Shown here: one piece after another, positions 23,301 to 35,530 of the stretch
Numbering within the stretch: the first letter of the stretch is position 1
Layout of the letters: each line of letters begins with the position of its first letter
Source of the DNA: Symsagittifera roscoffensis
Lineage: Eukaryota > Xenacoelomorpha > Acoela > Convolutidae
Direction: 5' to 3'
Length of the DNA stretch: 64,000 nucleotides
NCBI RefSeq assembly: GCF_963678635.1
Contig: NC_087064.1
Coordinates: 41,323,165 to 41,387,164 of the forward strand
The notes under the pieces: model-generated
Database searches by the model: none
What the model saw: only the letters and a program-made list of their open reading frames with translations
What the model was told of the DNA's origin: nothing
Translations under genes and position numbers: made by a program

Positions 23301-26300
23301 GTTCTCCGAACTTCACCACCGTGTCCCACAGCTCCTCCTTGAAATCGTCCAATGTGGTGTCGTCGTCCACTTCTCGATTAAAATCGCTCAAGAATTTTCG
23401 CCAAGCATCCGCATCCAGGGTACCTAGGAAGGCATCCCTGTTTCCCTCGAAGGTGTTTTTCTCCCTTTTGTCCGCACTCAAGAAGATCATTCCCATGTTG
23501 GGATTCTCACTCGTCAGTGGCAACTCTAGGTTCTTGCGAGGAGATGAGGTCAAAGGTGGCGTGGGGGTGTCTGCCCAATTTTCTCCACTCAGATCTTTCA
23601 ACAGCTCTTGCGTGGTGAACTCTTCCTCTGATGGCTTCGGCTCCGGGGTATTTCCCACCTCCATATCCTCTCCTGCCTCGCTGAGAGTCTCATCCATGCT
23701 CTCCTCCCCCGATTCTGCTTCTCTTCTCTCAAGAATCCTTCTGAATCGATCCTCTACGGGACCACTCCTTTTATCCCCGGGGGTATCCACTGATAGGGGT
23801 GCTGGCGTAGCTGGACCCGTTTCCTTGTACTCTGTCAGGGCCACGTGCAATGGGCCTGCTGCATCCAGCTTTTTTCCTCCCTGATTCCTTTCCACCTGCT
23901 CTAGTCCGTAAGGTGCCCGGTATCTCCTTGTGGCGAACAGCACCTCGTCTGCTTTCAGTGCGATATGCCCTTCATTCACTATCATCCTGCCATCAACCCA
24001 CACTGGCAACTGGTTCTCTAGACCTGCCCGCTCAAGTATTCTCAAGGCATCTCGCACCTCGAATTTCGGGGGCATCGACCCTCTCATTTTCTTGGCTTGA
24101 GTTGTCCATGAATTTATCTTCGCATCGCTGGTGTGAAAATAAATCGCTGCAGTGTAGCCGATGAAGAGAGGATCCCAGCCGTCGATGAACTCCTTCTGCT
24201 GTTCTTCGGTTGCCGCTCTTGCGAAAAGGGATGGGAACACCAGGGAGCTGTTCATCCCCAGGGTCATTCTCCTTACTGTCGGGAATTCGGGAATGCTTGC
24301 TGGCAGGACTTCCTTCTCCAATATCGCTTCTAACTCCCTCTTCACCAGCTCGAAGCTCTTCTTCCATGCGGGAATTCTCAAGATCTCTTGCCCACTTGCT
24401 GTCAGGGGGTTTAGGTTCCAGAACTTGGGATAAGTTTCGATGGGGCCTTCGCGCTTGCCTCCCATCCTGCACTGCAGTTGTCCTCGAAAACTGTATGCCA
24501 CCAACTCCGGATCCTTCACCTTTCCGAAGAGAACCGTGTTGCTCATCTGTGCCCTTAGCACCTCCTGTTGACACCAATTAAGTGTCGTTCCATCTAGTAT
24601 GCTTATGAGGCTCACGTGGGTCACTGAGTGTCGATAAGCTTCCACCAGAGGATCTGGAAACGCGAACGTGACTGCCGGTCCATAGATACAGGTTACGACT
24701 TCCTTTAGCCCCCGGATCATCCCCATGGGGTCTGATCTCATGGCCAGGCATAGATCCGTCAATAGAGGCATGCCCCCATTCACTTTCCTCCACTCTTCTC
24801 TTGTCTTCGGGCTCTTTTCTTCTCCAGTTAGGTGCCGGTTCTGCATCAGTAGGTACTGTACCAGCAGCGTCTTTAGCCCGGCAGCACTTTTATACGAGTA
24901 GGTGTCAATGCTCGAGTGTGTTCTCCCCATCGACAGAGGCTCTCCGTATTTCATCAGTCGGTGAAATGATTCCAGTTCCCCGTGGGTTAGAAGCACCAAT
25001 GTCAAGTATCCGTCTATCCGGAGGGTGTCCACGCCCCGACTGAACATGTATGCTGGGCCCATATTAAACAGGTACCTTGGGTAAACCAAGTACAGTGCCA
25101 GCAACAGACTGATGGGCATATTCAACACTTCCTGTATGAAGGCTTTAAAGATGGTATCTTTCGCACTATACACTCCGGCCAGGAACTCCTTTCCCCAACA
25201 AGGACTCAAGAACTCAAGAATTTCGTGATCCCTCCTCGTCCTCAGCTCACCCCTTGCGTGCTCCCTCCATAATCCTCCAATCGTGACTTCATTGGCTGCC
25301 GTGACGAACCTGCCAACCGTCATTTCCCTCTTTTCAGCCACTCCCAGCTGCTCCTTAAGAAAATCCCAGATCTGCTTCACCAGAAGCGGAGCATCTTCTC
25401 TTGTCTTCTCCGTGGCGTTCTCCAGCCTTGGTGTCAGGAAGGGCCACCTGCCTCCCTCTTGTGTCAGTCGATACACCATCGACTCCAGCTGCTTCTCTGA
25501 TAAGGCCATGTTCTTCCTCTCGTTGCTCGGCCCTCTAGATTTACTGGTGGAGCTTGTGATGGTCACCTCCATGTTTCGAAACCACAGACTGGCCGTCAGG
25601 TGAGCCACCACTGGATGATCGTCCCCTATAATCGGACTGAGCTTCAGTTGCCTAGCAAAGTTAGATATCTTCAGCAAGAGGACCTCGTCCAACACGATGA
25701 GGATGTCTGCCAACTCGTGAAAGCCCCTCAACGCGTGGGACACATCCGCCCACGCCGCCGCAAGCTCTGACCTACAAAGTCTCAAGTTTGTAGGTTCCAG
25801 TTCCCGATTGGGAGCTGCCATCAAAATACGCCATCCATTCCCTTCTGCTATCAAGATCAAGATTGCATACATAAATTGTAGAGCGGGAGGCATGCTCGCG
25901 TAGCCGGGGGACGCCGTGAACGCCACTTTCGTCTTGGAGCCAAATCGTGAGGCAACGTTCTCTTGTACTTCATTCATGGCTGCAAATAATGTCTGGATGG
26001 CTTCCCAGATCTTCGTCGGCGTAGGTTCATCACCCTTGAGCTGCTCAAGAAACCCCGTTGCATGCAAGTGATCGTTCATCCCTGCAAACAGCAGCAGCTC
26101 AGGCTCGCAAGGCATCTCCGACTTTATGGCCACCACCAGGGTTAACATCTGGTTCAGCTCCGCTCCCGGCAATGAGTATATCAGAGTTTCCGGCCAAAAC
26201 AATTTGGGAGACGTTCCCTCAAAGTCCGATCCCGCTACGATGACCACCCTCGCTGCGGCTGGGTCCGCCCTGTCATAAACAGCTAAGGTTTTGGCCAGCT

Positions 26301-27036
26301 GCGTATTCCCGCAGGGTTTCCCGTATCTGGGATCGTTGGCCAGTTTCGTGCCTTCATACGCGGCGTCTGGTAATTCCATCTCCCTCGGATCCATCAGCTT
26401 GTCCACCACCCTCAACTGTGCTGGAGTGGCCACCCTAATCCTGGCAATGCTAGTTCGGTGTTTGGGAGGCTCCACTACGAATCCCGGACTCCCTAATGAC
26501 TTGAGAGGTCTATAGTTAATGGGTCCCATCACCGATTTTGTGGGAATCTCAGTCAGATCCGCCGTCTCTGCTATTTTTGCTCTCGAGAAGTGTGTCTCGT
26601 GAGCCTTCAGCCAGTCCACACACAGGAGTCTGCCCAAGTCATCGTGCGACACCTGCTCAAGACCCAAAGCTTCCGCTAACTCTAGCCTGCACTCGAGGTC
26701 CTCCAGGTCCAGCTCCTTGACCTTCTCCTCATATTTCAACCTCTTGGACTCCACTGGTTTCTCCGGCTTCTTCTTCTCCGCCACCACCACCGAGTTTATT
26801 ATTGATCCCTGGGGCGTTGATGACGTTGCCTCATCAGCCTCCATGGGCGCAGCGCCCGGCAACTTGGTTCGGCTATCCCTCGAACTGTCTCTAGAATCAG
26901 CCATCGCCCCCAAGCGGCTGGACAAAGCTCTCGAGTTGAAGAAAGGTGGATTTGGGGGTGGTCCGAACGTGACCTGTGCCGTCTCTAGTAACTCTGTCTC
27001 CAACTCGTTTATGTGCCTTTGGAAGACGTCATTCAA
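20353..27036 (-). pseudogene. ORF2 B main fragment, 2,227 codons open
   Basis: This is the longest open frame in the window. It covers the end of the SGNH region, the second SGNH-like domain (VAGSDF, FAGMNDHL, then GDDH), a long unknown helical part, an acidic stretch, a basic hinge with KRKR, and the conserved C-terminal region with PSWCPHP, GNGEHTC and CPCHCLAQTVWYP. Its 5' limit is a TAG at 27040-27042 that is GAG in copy C, so the mutation came after the B/C duplication. Its 3' limit is a frameshift near 20355. Conservation of the frame over 6.7 kb in an otherwise dead element suggests recent loss. Confidence 0.75.
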
Positions 27037-27039
27037 CCA

Positions 27040-28293
27040 CTACACCCCTCTGGGCCTATCAAAATGAATCCCATCCATAGATGCGTCGTCAGGGAAAGCA
27101 GATAGCTCCATTTGCTCGGCCACGTCCAACAGCCCAACGGGGAGGACGCTTCTTTTGTGTATCAGCCTGATTATTTCATTCAGGTTCCGCACCTTTGTGT
27201 TCATCTCCATTGCATGTTGATCCGCTTTCATGTTGTAAGGGACGGTGCACACCGTAAGGATGGCCGGATCCATTTGAATTCGCAATTCCTCGAGAATGCA
27301 GCTCATCTTGTCGTGCAGCCTCATCACCTTCCTTGCTTCCCCCCTAGACACGTCATTCGTCCCGATCATCAGTGTCACCGTATATACTCTTGCCATACCT
27401 AGCATCTCAAGTGTCGCCAACATCTGCGGCGTCGCGGCTCCAGCGAAGCTCAAGATTCCCGTTTGCCAATGGGACTGGATCCGGGTCAATACCCGCCGCA
27501 AGCTGTCCCCTATGATCAAGTGGACCGCTCCTTTGGGCACACGTGGCTGCGTGAAGTATTCCACCCAAGCCGCGTTATGGAAGCAATCTCTCCTGTCCAT
27601 CTGCGCCGTGCTCCAGTCCATCCGATTGTGCCTATGGTATCTACCTTCCGTATTCTTTTTGTAACTCGAGATTACCACACTCCTGACAGGTTGTTCCCCC
27701 CACGTCGATGGCAGGTCCACTCTTGCTGGACTCTCGCGATTCCTTAGTTGTAGCCGCTCGTGCAATTCTTTCAGTCGTGACGAGCTACCACTCACCTGAC
27801 TACTACCCGGGGTCGAACTTGGCGTATATCCAGGCAGCGCGACGTCCATCAACGGGCGTATTGCTAGTGTCTCTAGACAACGCAGGGAGGACGCTGATTC
27901 AGACGGTATCCACACCTCCAGTACTTCGTTCATATGTTCTTGAGCAGCACGATCGAGGTTGAATCGTCCCTTCGACCTAGGAGCCTCATCCACCTCCATG
28001 CGTGACTCTGGCCTTGAGCCGGTCACCACCCGCTCTTTGGGCCTAGCCCCCTTCTGCATGTCGAGCTCGCGCTGTCGTTGTTGGATCCTTTCAAGCTCTG
28101 ACTTCAGCTGATCGCAATTGGCGGCATTCTCTCGTACCCTTTCTGCCTGTAGCTGTTCAGCTCTCACCATGTCCAGTTCCCTCCGCGCTTGACCCCTCTC
28201 AACTTTTGCCTGATCTCTCTCGAGCACCGCTTGATCCCGGTCGAGGTTCGCCTTGTTCCTCTCCCGCTGAGTCCTCTCAAGCTCTCTCTTCAT
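27040..28293 (-). pseudogene. ORF2 B: coiled coil and SGNH hydrolase domain
   Basis: This is in the same frame as the 28746-28315 and 27036-20353 pieces, separated from each by one stop. It opens with a very regular Glu/Arg/Gln-rich coiled coil (about residues 1-85) and then has the SGNH blocks GDS (27502-27510), GTND and DGIHF. All catalytic positions are intact despite the flanking stops. It is expected to be an esterase-like enzyme; no substrate can be inferred. Confidence 0.78.
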
Positions 28294-28314
28294 GATGCTG
28301 ACGTCCGAATATGC

Positions 28315-28746
28315 TTACCCCGTCTGCTGTGCTCGAGACATCAATGGTGTCTTGCTCGTGCTCTGGCCCGTGGATCTGGCTGATGGTCTGGCCGGTAGTG
28401 GGAATTCCCCTGCTCCATACTCAGTGTTGTTACTCAAGCCAGGGTTCCTTGCCAAATCGAACCCCCTTATTGCTCCATCCACGTTCCAAGACAGCCACCT
28501 GGTTTGCTCTTGATTAGATATCCCATCGGTGGTGTAGCCCACCATCAAAACTGCTTCTGTCGCAGACTCCCGACACTTGCCCTCGTCCTCCAACTGGAGG
28601 ATGGCGTTCAACATCACTGCCATTCTCTCATCCACTTGAGTATAATCCAGGTCCCTCAGACGTCTGTATAATTCGTCAAGTGTGGGTTTTTTCAAAGCCG
28701 TTGGCATGGACTTCCAAAATCTATCTGCCATTTCCGTAATTTCCAA
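28315..28746 (-). pseudogene. ORF2 B: N-terminal domain
   Basis: The start ATG at 28744-28746 aligns with the starts of ORF2 in A and D (LYRRLRDLDY and TEAVLM motifs). An in-frame TAA at 28315-28317 ends it. Seven codons later the coiled-coil frame continues, and copy C has the same TAA, so this lesion predates the duplication. The domain is small, helical and of unknown fold. A 20 bp tandem repeat sits 15 bp upstream of the ATG. Confidence 0.7.
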
Positions 28747-28760
28747 ATGATCTTGAGTAT

Positions 28761-28830
28761 TGAGTTCTACCTGAGCAACTTGAGTTCTACCTGAGCAACT
28801 TGAGTATTACCTGAGCAACTTGAGTATTAC
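28761..28830. repeat. 20 bp tandem repeat upstream of ORF2 B
   Basis: Three and a half copies of a 20 bp unit (TGAGTTCTACCTGAGCAACT and variants), starting 15 bp upstream of the ORF2 start. Confidence 0.9.
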
Positions 28831-29193
28831 TTCTTGAGGTGTCGTTCAACTTGTGTTCTCTTTCTTCAATTGAATACAGTTGAGTAGTCAATTAGACTTT
28901 ACCAAATCAATCTGAAAATAACACTCCATTTTTAGACTAGCAGGTGGTGTTCCTAACCTAAAAACCCCCTTTACTATTATAGTTAAAACCCTTTCCTTTC
29001 CGTCCTATTTAAAATAATTCAATTGGAAATTTTCTAAAAACATGCAGATTCATTTTACGTTTTGGCACCATCAATCATTTAAAATGTTAATTGTCATGCC
29101 AATCACCTCTAAAATTCTCTACCTGTTTTGTACCCCCACACCTAACTCGAGATTCTTCCATCATGCCCAACTCAAGACCCCCGCGTACCCGAC
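28831..29193 (-). other. Gap between pol B and ORF2 B
   Basis: AT-rich, gene-free sequence. It contains no counterpart of the two hairpins seen in element A. It differs from the C copy by only a few bases. Confidence 0.45.
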
Positions 29194-29793
29194 TCAGGCG
29201 ATGCTCAAGTAGTATTTCTTGTGAAGATGCACCATTATCTCAGTTTCTGCGAAGACCACGTGTAGGATAGCGTACAATTCCCTTGGGCTCAATTTCCCCC
29301 TGTTTGGGTCATACACCGGCATTGAGACCTCCGTTATCCCTCTTTCAATCATGAAGACTCGTAGTCTCGTTAGTGCCAACATCACGTGTTCGGGATCGAT
29401 CGTGTTTCTGTCATTGACCCTCGTCACTAGGAAGCACAGATATTTGCCCGGGACTTGTGCTACTGATGGTGGAAGCGCGGCCATTCCTCCCAGTCCCGGT
29501 CTCTGTCTAAACAGAAACTCCACGTTCTGGTATTCTCTCTTGAAGTCTGCTTCCAGTCTTAATTTGAAACTCATGTCCGCCGTGATTGCGCTAGTCCTGT
29601 CTGACAGAATGAAGTCACTATCCGTTTTCAGGATATTCTCTGAGTATTCGTTTGGTATTTCAAACTTCGTTTTGAAATTCCGTCCTATGGTAGGCTCGGC
29701 CTCCTCCCCTTCCAGCTCCAGTCCGCACTTTTCTCTCACTTCTCTGAGTTTCTTTATCATCAAATTTTCGGTGTGGGTAAGTCCTACCCCCAC
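29194..29793 (-). pseudogene. gag-pol B: macro-domain-like C-terminus
   Basis: 199 codons beginning at a GVGVGLTHTEN motif that closes the acidic linker. The macro-like part spans about residues 55-195: ADFKREY, GLGGMAALPP, a strand ending LVTR, an LTRLR helix, then PVYDPNRG and a final HKKYYLSI. This pattern fits Poa1p-type macro domains (ADP-ribose processing). It differs from copy C at only three residues (E/K in the linker, V/D in the LRxF helix and none in the core motifs), and lacks a start of its own because it belongs to the pol polyprotein. A frameshift separates it from the linker piece upstream. Confidence 0.6.
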
Positions 29794-29810
29794 TCCCCGG
29801 ACAAAAATAT

Positions 29811-30811
29811 TTATCGACGTCCCCGTCGATGATGCTGGGCTTGAATTATCTGGCGGAATGTCGAGCGGGCTGCCTGTTGTTCCTCCGTTTTCATGTACTT
29901 CCCCGATGATATGTCAACTTGCTGTATGCTCTGTCCTTCCTCGCTTTCGTTCTTGACATCGCGCATCCATTCTAATATCCTCAGGTTCGTATTTTCCCTC
30001 CTATCTATCTCGCTCTGTTCTAAATCCGTCTCCCGTTCCGGCGTCGAGTAGTCTTCCTGTGGATAGTGTTCATTGTCATTGATGATCTGCCATTCACCCA
30101 CACTTGTTAGTTCTCTGCTTAGGTTATCGGGCTGTATCTTGTCGATCAGGAAATCGTCCCCGTACCTGTTGTACCTCATGCCTGTGCGTTTGCGATTGCC
30201 ACTCCTTGTCCCCGCTGGTATTGACAAGTCTGGTTCTGTCCACTTCGGCACCTCACCTTGATCCGGATCGTTCCAATCTTCCTCCACAAAAGATTCCGCT
30301 TCAGAGTCCGCGTCTATTTTTTCGTTGTCATCCAAACTCAAGTTTTCATTGCCATCATTTTTATCTGTGGTGCCTTTCTCGTTCACTTCACATGCTGGTT
30401 CCACCAGTAGGTACTCTAGTCCCTTCATGTCTTTTGGTACACACCAGTCCTATGGGGGTGGGATATGAGGCTTCAGGTTCTCATAATGTGCTGCTCGCCC
30501 AGTACTCAAGCGGTAGAACCTTCCTTGTTGATGTTGGTTATCATGAATGGTCCTCTCCATTTCTTGAGTAGTTTCTTCGTCCCCTTGGGCGGTATCACAT
30601 TCTGGAAAACCCACACATACTGGCCCACTTCATATGGTTTCGCCTGTAATATTTTTTCATCATATTTCTTGCGCTGTCTCATTTGTGCCTGCGCAGTGTT
30701 CCTCCTGCACAGCTCGTTAATTTCCTGCTGTCTCCTGATCGCCTCTTTCACGTAAGCTTGAGGTGACGTCCTCTTTCCTTCATACTCCGCGTAAAAGAAC
30801 GTCAGGGGCAT
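29811..30811 (-). pseudogene. gag-pol B: integrase C-terminus and acidic linker
   Basis: Two pieces in different frames. 30811-30506 holds the end of the integrase, including KKWRGPFMIT (the GPY/F-type motif), then slips frame. 30428-29811 is a highly acidic linker (EEDWNDPDQGE), with a TAG at its junction. The integrase end is also shifted at its start by expansion of a CT/AG dinucleotide run (30814-30824). Copy C has the same lesions plus a 4 bp deletion that this copy lacks. Confidence 0.72.
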
Positions 30812-32181
30812 CGCTCTCTCTCTTTGCCTGTCAACATCATGAATGGGCTGATTCCCGTCGTTGAGTGTTGAGTACTGTTGTATGCCCCTACGACTTGAGG
30901 CAGATACTTATCCCAGTCCGTCATGTATCTAGAGCAGTATACCCTTAGCATGTTCACCAACGTTCTGTTCTGTCTCTCTACCAGTCCGTTGGTCTGAGGG
31001 TGGTAGGTAGTTGAGTGTGCTTGAGCTATGTGTGACCTCTTCATTAATTCCTTAGTCAAGTCCCCCACAAAGGCTTTGCCGTTGTCTGACTGAAAAGTCA
31101 TTGGACAACCATACCTTGATATCCAATGGGTTATCAAGTGGTCACAAGTCTCCTCTGCCGAAGCTGTTTGACACGGCACCGCCTCTGCCAGCTTTGTGAA
31201 GTGGTCAATTATAACCAGTATCTGGTTATACCCTGAGTCCGTCATACAGATCTTTTGATGGTCTATTTGCACCACTTCGTTAAATTTCGAGCTTTCCACC
31301 GACTTGAGTGGGAATTTCATCATCCTAGGGTCTTTCACTTGCAAACATGCCAGGCATGCATTCACCCACCTCTCACAGGCTTTCCTCAATCCTGGCCAAT
31401 CGAACCTGTGAAGTATTCTTTGTTGCACTTTGTCTATCCCCTGGTGCCCCATTTGATCATGTGATCTGAACAGCACCTCTGTCTGATATAATTGTGGTAG
31501 TATGATGAGGTTGTGCGTGTGTAATATTTTGTCTTCTTCTTTTCTCTTGCATGCTACAACCCCATCAGCCGTGTGATAGAGTAACTCTTTCCTCTCTTTG
31601 TAGAACTGGCTCGGGATCTTGTAGCTGTCTTCCTCAAGTTTCCCTTTCTCCTTAGACCCCGTTCGGATCCATTTGGAGAGATTGCTTGTCAACTTGTCAT
31701 TCTTCTGGGCCCTTACCAGGTCCGACAGCCTGTATCTCGCTCTGACATGTTCCTTCAGCGCCATGATCTGCCCATTCATCTCCCCAGGGTTGTGGACGTC
31801 GTCATTCAGCTTCACACATACTATCCTTCTCACCACCTTCATGTCGTCTTCCGACACTAGATTTGTTCTCACATTCGAATTGCATGATAGCTCCCTGAAT
31901 GGCTTCCTCGAAACTGCAATCCTTTCAAGTTCTTCACCACCTCGTATCTCCTGCATGTCCAAGTTGAAGGTTCCTGAGGACGGATCTGTTTGTAGTTCCC
32001 TGTCGTGGTGTCTAATCTTTTCTTCTGCCAATATCATGCAGAGACTATCTTGATTGTCACTGCTCGCTTCCGAATCCACATCCCACATTTCACACTCCCC
32101 GGACAAATTTTCTTCTTCAGTGTTTTCTTCTTCTGTGGACGTGGATCTTTTCAACCAGTGACTGCACCACTTCCTTCCCAT
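30802..32181 (-). pseudogene. gag-pol B: integrase
   Basis: An open frame of 459 codons. It contains the complete HHCC zinc motif (SHDQMGH with CLAC), the catalytic Asp of QIDHQK, QSDNGKAF and LVERQNR (D,D35E spacing intact), so the active site is undamaged. Its first codons are in the wrong frame relative to the RNase H side because of a 101 bp deletion near 32145. The end is lost to the dinucleotide expansion. It inserts element cDNA when functional. Confidence 0.82.
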
Positions 32182-32683
32182 CTAGATTAGTCACCTGCGA
32201 GGTGTTTCTATCACTAGCTGTTCCGTTCTTCCGCAGTATTGTGACCTCAGGTTCCTCTCTACAGTTTTCTTGACTCACGGGCTTATCATCTGCTAGTCTC
32301 TCGATTAACCCCTTTAAGTCCTCGTCTATTTGTGCTTCCCCCGTTTCTACTTGGTTGAGATTGTACCCTTTTGCTTTGAGCGTCTCCCTCACGATCTTTG
32401 ACTTAAGCATTATTCCTATAGGCATCCCTCGGTTCTTTCTTAAGATTGTTTTCTTCGTGGTTTCCTTTGGTAACTCGGGGTGATCTTCTATCGGTTTGCC
32501 TGATTTGTCCAACCATCTCGTGAGAGGAAGACTGTCATACGTTTCCTTGTCCATGAAGGAGAAGCCATCTTTGATTTCAGGTCTATCTGCTTCCCTCTGT
32601 TCTTGTCTCTCGTAGAACTCCGTCTTCTTGCTCAATCTGTCAGCTTTTTGATGTTTATCTCGTGTTCTGTGCTCCATTATCAT
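32117..32683 (-). pseudogene. gag-pol B: RNase H end and linker
   Basis: Continues RNase H (IMEHRTRDKHQKAD, with the conserved His and Asp) and the following linker (WLDKSGKP motif) after an 8 bp deletion that ends the preceding frame. It is cut by the B-specific 101 bp deletion near 32145. Confidence 0.75.
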
Positions 32684-32711
32684 ATTGTATCCGTCCAGGC
32701 GAACTATCCAC

Positions 32712-35530
32712 CTAACTTTGGTCCATTGAGTACGTTTTCAGCCAGCTTAATGCCCGGTTGTCGACTCGCAACTTGAACGGCTCGCTGCCTAGGTATGCCC
32801 TATATTTCTCGACAAAGGTAACCACCGCGAACATCTCTGCTTTCGGTGCTCCGTACTTCATTTCCATTTCATTTAGGACTTTGCTCCCGTACGCTATCGG
32901 TCTCAAGACTGTCTTCCCGTTCCACTCTTGTTCTTGGTGAAGGATTCCAGATATCGCTACTACCGACGCGTCCGTATCCAGTACGTACATCCCCTTCTTT
33001 GTTGGCATCCCTAGTACTGGTGCCTCGCACAACTCTTTCTTTATTCTCTGAAATGACTCTTCTGCTGCGTTATTCCACGTGAACTTCTTGCCCTTGTGCC
33101 TCATTAACTGTTGCATCGGATAAACCTTGTCTGCGTAGCCTTTGACAAATTCCCTATAGTAATTTGTAAAACCCAGAAAGCTCATCAATTGGTGTTCCGT
33201 TTTCGGCGATTTCCAAGTTAGGACTGCCTCTACCGCGTCGGGATCTGGTCTGATGCCGTGTTTGTCCACCATCCTGCCCAAGTATCTTATCGAGTCCTTG
33301 AGTATCTCACACTTTGATGGTTTGCACTTCAGTCCCGACCTCCTCATACACGCAAAAACTTCGTCGAGTCTCTCAATGTGGTCCTCTAGTGTTGGTGTCG
33401 CTATTACCACGTCATCCACATAGCACATTACCAGATTGCCGTACTTCTTCGTCACGCCTATCAGCGCGTGTGCCATCAACCGCTGAAACGTGGCTGTGGC
33501 ATTGCAAAGTCCAAACGGCATCCGTTTCCATTGAAACAGACTCAACTCGCAGGCAAACCCTGTCTTGTCCCTCTCCTGCTTCCTCAGCGGTACCTGCCAA
33601 AAAGCCGAGCCTAAATCAAGAGTCGTAAAAAATTTTGCATCGCCTAACTTCGAGAGGCTCTCATCGATCCTAGGTATGGGATAGGCATCCTTCACCGTGA
33701 CGGAGTTCAGGTATCGAAAGTCACAACAAAACCTTAACTGGTCGCCTTTCTTTTTGGCCATCACTACTCCACACGCCCACGGTGATTTGGATGGTTCTAT
33801 CATGTCATACTCTAGTAGCGTTTCAATCTCCTTTCTACACGCATCCGATTTGTGTGGGGTCATGCGTCTCGCCCCCTCCCTGTGCGGTATTGCGTTTTCC
33901 TCAAGTTCTATTTCATGCTCAACAAAATTGCAGCACCCGATGTCTGCCTTATGTCTTGAAAAAACTTCTTCGTTCCGCTCTAGTACGTCCTTGATGGCTT
34001 CGAGCTGTTCTTCCGTGAACTTGCCCCTTAAGTGTTCAAGATCCGGTAGGACCGGTTTATCACCCTGTGTTTCGTCTAATTTAGGCCGTTCCGGGAAATT
34101 CGAACAGCTCGATAGTCCATCGTCCGTCTCTGACTTAAGTGACTTCACAAGACCTGACGAATCTTTTATTTTATTCAATCGTCTCAAGATACAAATCCTG
34201 TCCCTATGATTGGGACAATCAACAACTTCATTTTGTTTATGGTTTTCAGTCATTTCATATCGAGTTTTAACAGGTAAAGCGTATCCCAGTTTCCTCCCCC
34301 TCTGTATCGTGATTGGAATGTCAAGGGTATTCAACAAGACACTCACGCAGAGGCCGCTCTTCTTAATCGAGAAGGATCTTCCTAAAACAGCAGCACTTTG
34401 ACTATTTGGGTTTGGGACTACACATACCTGCTTGTTGTCACTTAGTTCATTGTAATTTTTCATTCGTAAGCTTTTAATCGCCGCCTCGTTCGCCTTTAGC
34501 CTCACCCTCCTACTCAAGAATACCGGTGCTTTGGTTTCATTTGCCATTATTAAATTTACCGGTTTGATTGCGTACCTCCTATCCGGGTTCCGTATCCTGA
34601 ACATTGCGTTGTTTAGATCAATCGCTACATCAAAGTTCCTGATGAAGTCTCTGCCTAAAATAAATTGGCCAGACTCATCTAGGTTTTCTACCACAAGAAA
34701 GCTCATCCACAGGTTACTTTCCCCCAGATTGAGGGCTATTATCGGCGTTCTGCCCAACACCCGCAGGGCCCCTTTGTTTGCAGCTGACAACCGTTTTCTC
34801 GAATCTATCAAATCATCTTTGTTGAAGCCCATTCGTTCCCAAGTTTCGATTGGTGTGACACTCAAGTCTGCTCCCGTATCGAGTAACCCACGTAACTGAG
34901 TCTTTTTGCCACTTATGTCTAACACGTGTCCTGTCACATCTGCCTCTGTCCCGATGTGCATCGCATCTTCTTCAAGCATGGCGCAGTGTCCGATCGACCT
35001 CACTTTCAACTCTTCTTTTCCCACGTAGATTTGCCCGATTAGGTCTTCATCACATGTTATCATTGTTTTGGTATAGATGTTGATTCCATCTATATTTAGC
35101 ATCACTTCGTGTGGACCATAAGCTTCTGTGTACCTGTTATCAACACGTACCGACTTGCTACCCCCTCTCGTGAGTAGTGCTCTCAACGCTCTAGAAGTCG
35201 TTTGTGGACTTATACAACTCAAGTAATCTGCGTACACATCAATGTGCATTATTGTCTGGTCACTTGGTTCGCTTAAGTTTCTCGTTACTTCGTGGCCGCC
35301 CACAGTGATTATTGACATTATTCTTGCCCCAATCTTTGTTATGCCAAATGGCTTTCCTGTAACCATTTTTACCGTGTTGCAATTTCCATTTTTTGTCGAC
35401 CCCTCAGCAGCTTCTGGTATTGTCTGTGAGCAACTTAATGCTTCGTTCATCTTCTGTCTTTGGATTTCTTGCTTCAGTCGTTGTTCTATTTCTTTCGCTG
35501 CTAGGTCTTGTTTCACTTTGTTGATGGCCT
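32712..35530 (-). pseudogene. gag-pol B: Gag tail, protease, RT, RNase H
   Basis: It begins at the tandem-duplication joint, so nearly all of Gag, including both zinc knuckles, is absent from this copy. The protease DTGA with ILGRD, all RT motifs (CCDFRYLN, LDLGSAFWQ, YVDD) and the RNase H LDTDAS core are open in one frame. The frame ends in TAG at 32712-32714, created by an 8 bp deletion within RNase H that copy C shares. The sequence differs from copy C by a handful of amino acids. Confidence 0.85.

Noticed and set aside
22901-23884. 327-codon + strand frame opposite ORF2 B (also at 35711-36694)
   Set aside because: It lies antisense to a conserved domain-bearing frame, is Ser/Leu-rich as expected for a complement shadow, and has no motif.
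28295-28317. Tiny intron around the shared TAA in ORF2 (GGTAAG...CAG)
   Set aside because: It would be only about 22 bp, too short for normal splicing, and copies A and D have ordinary coding sequence there.
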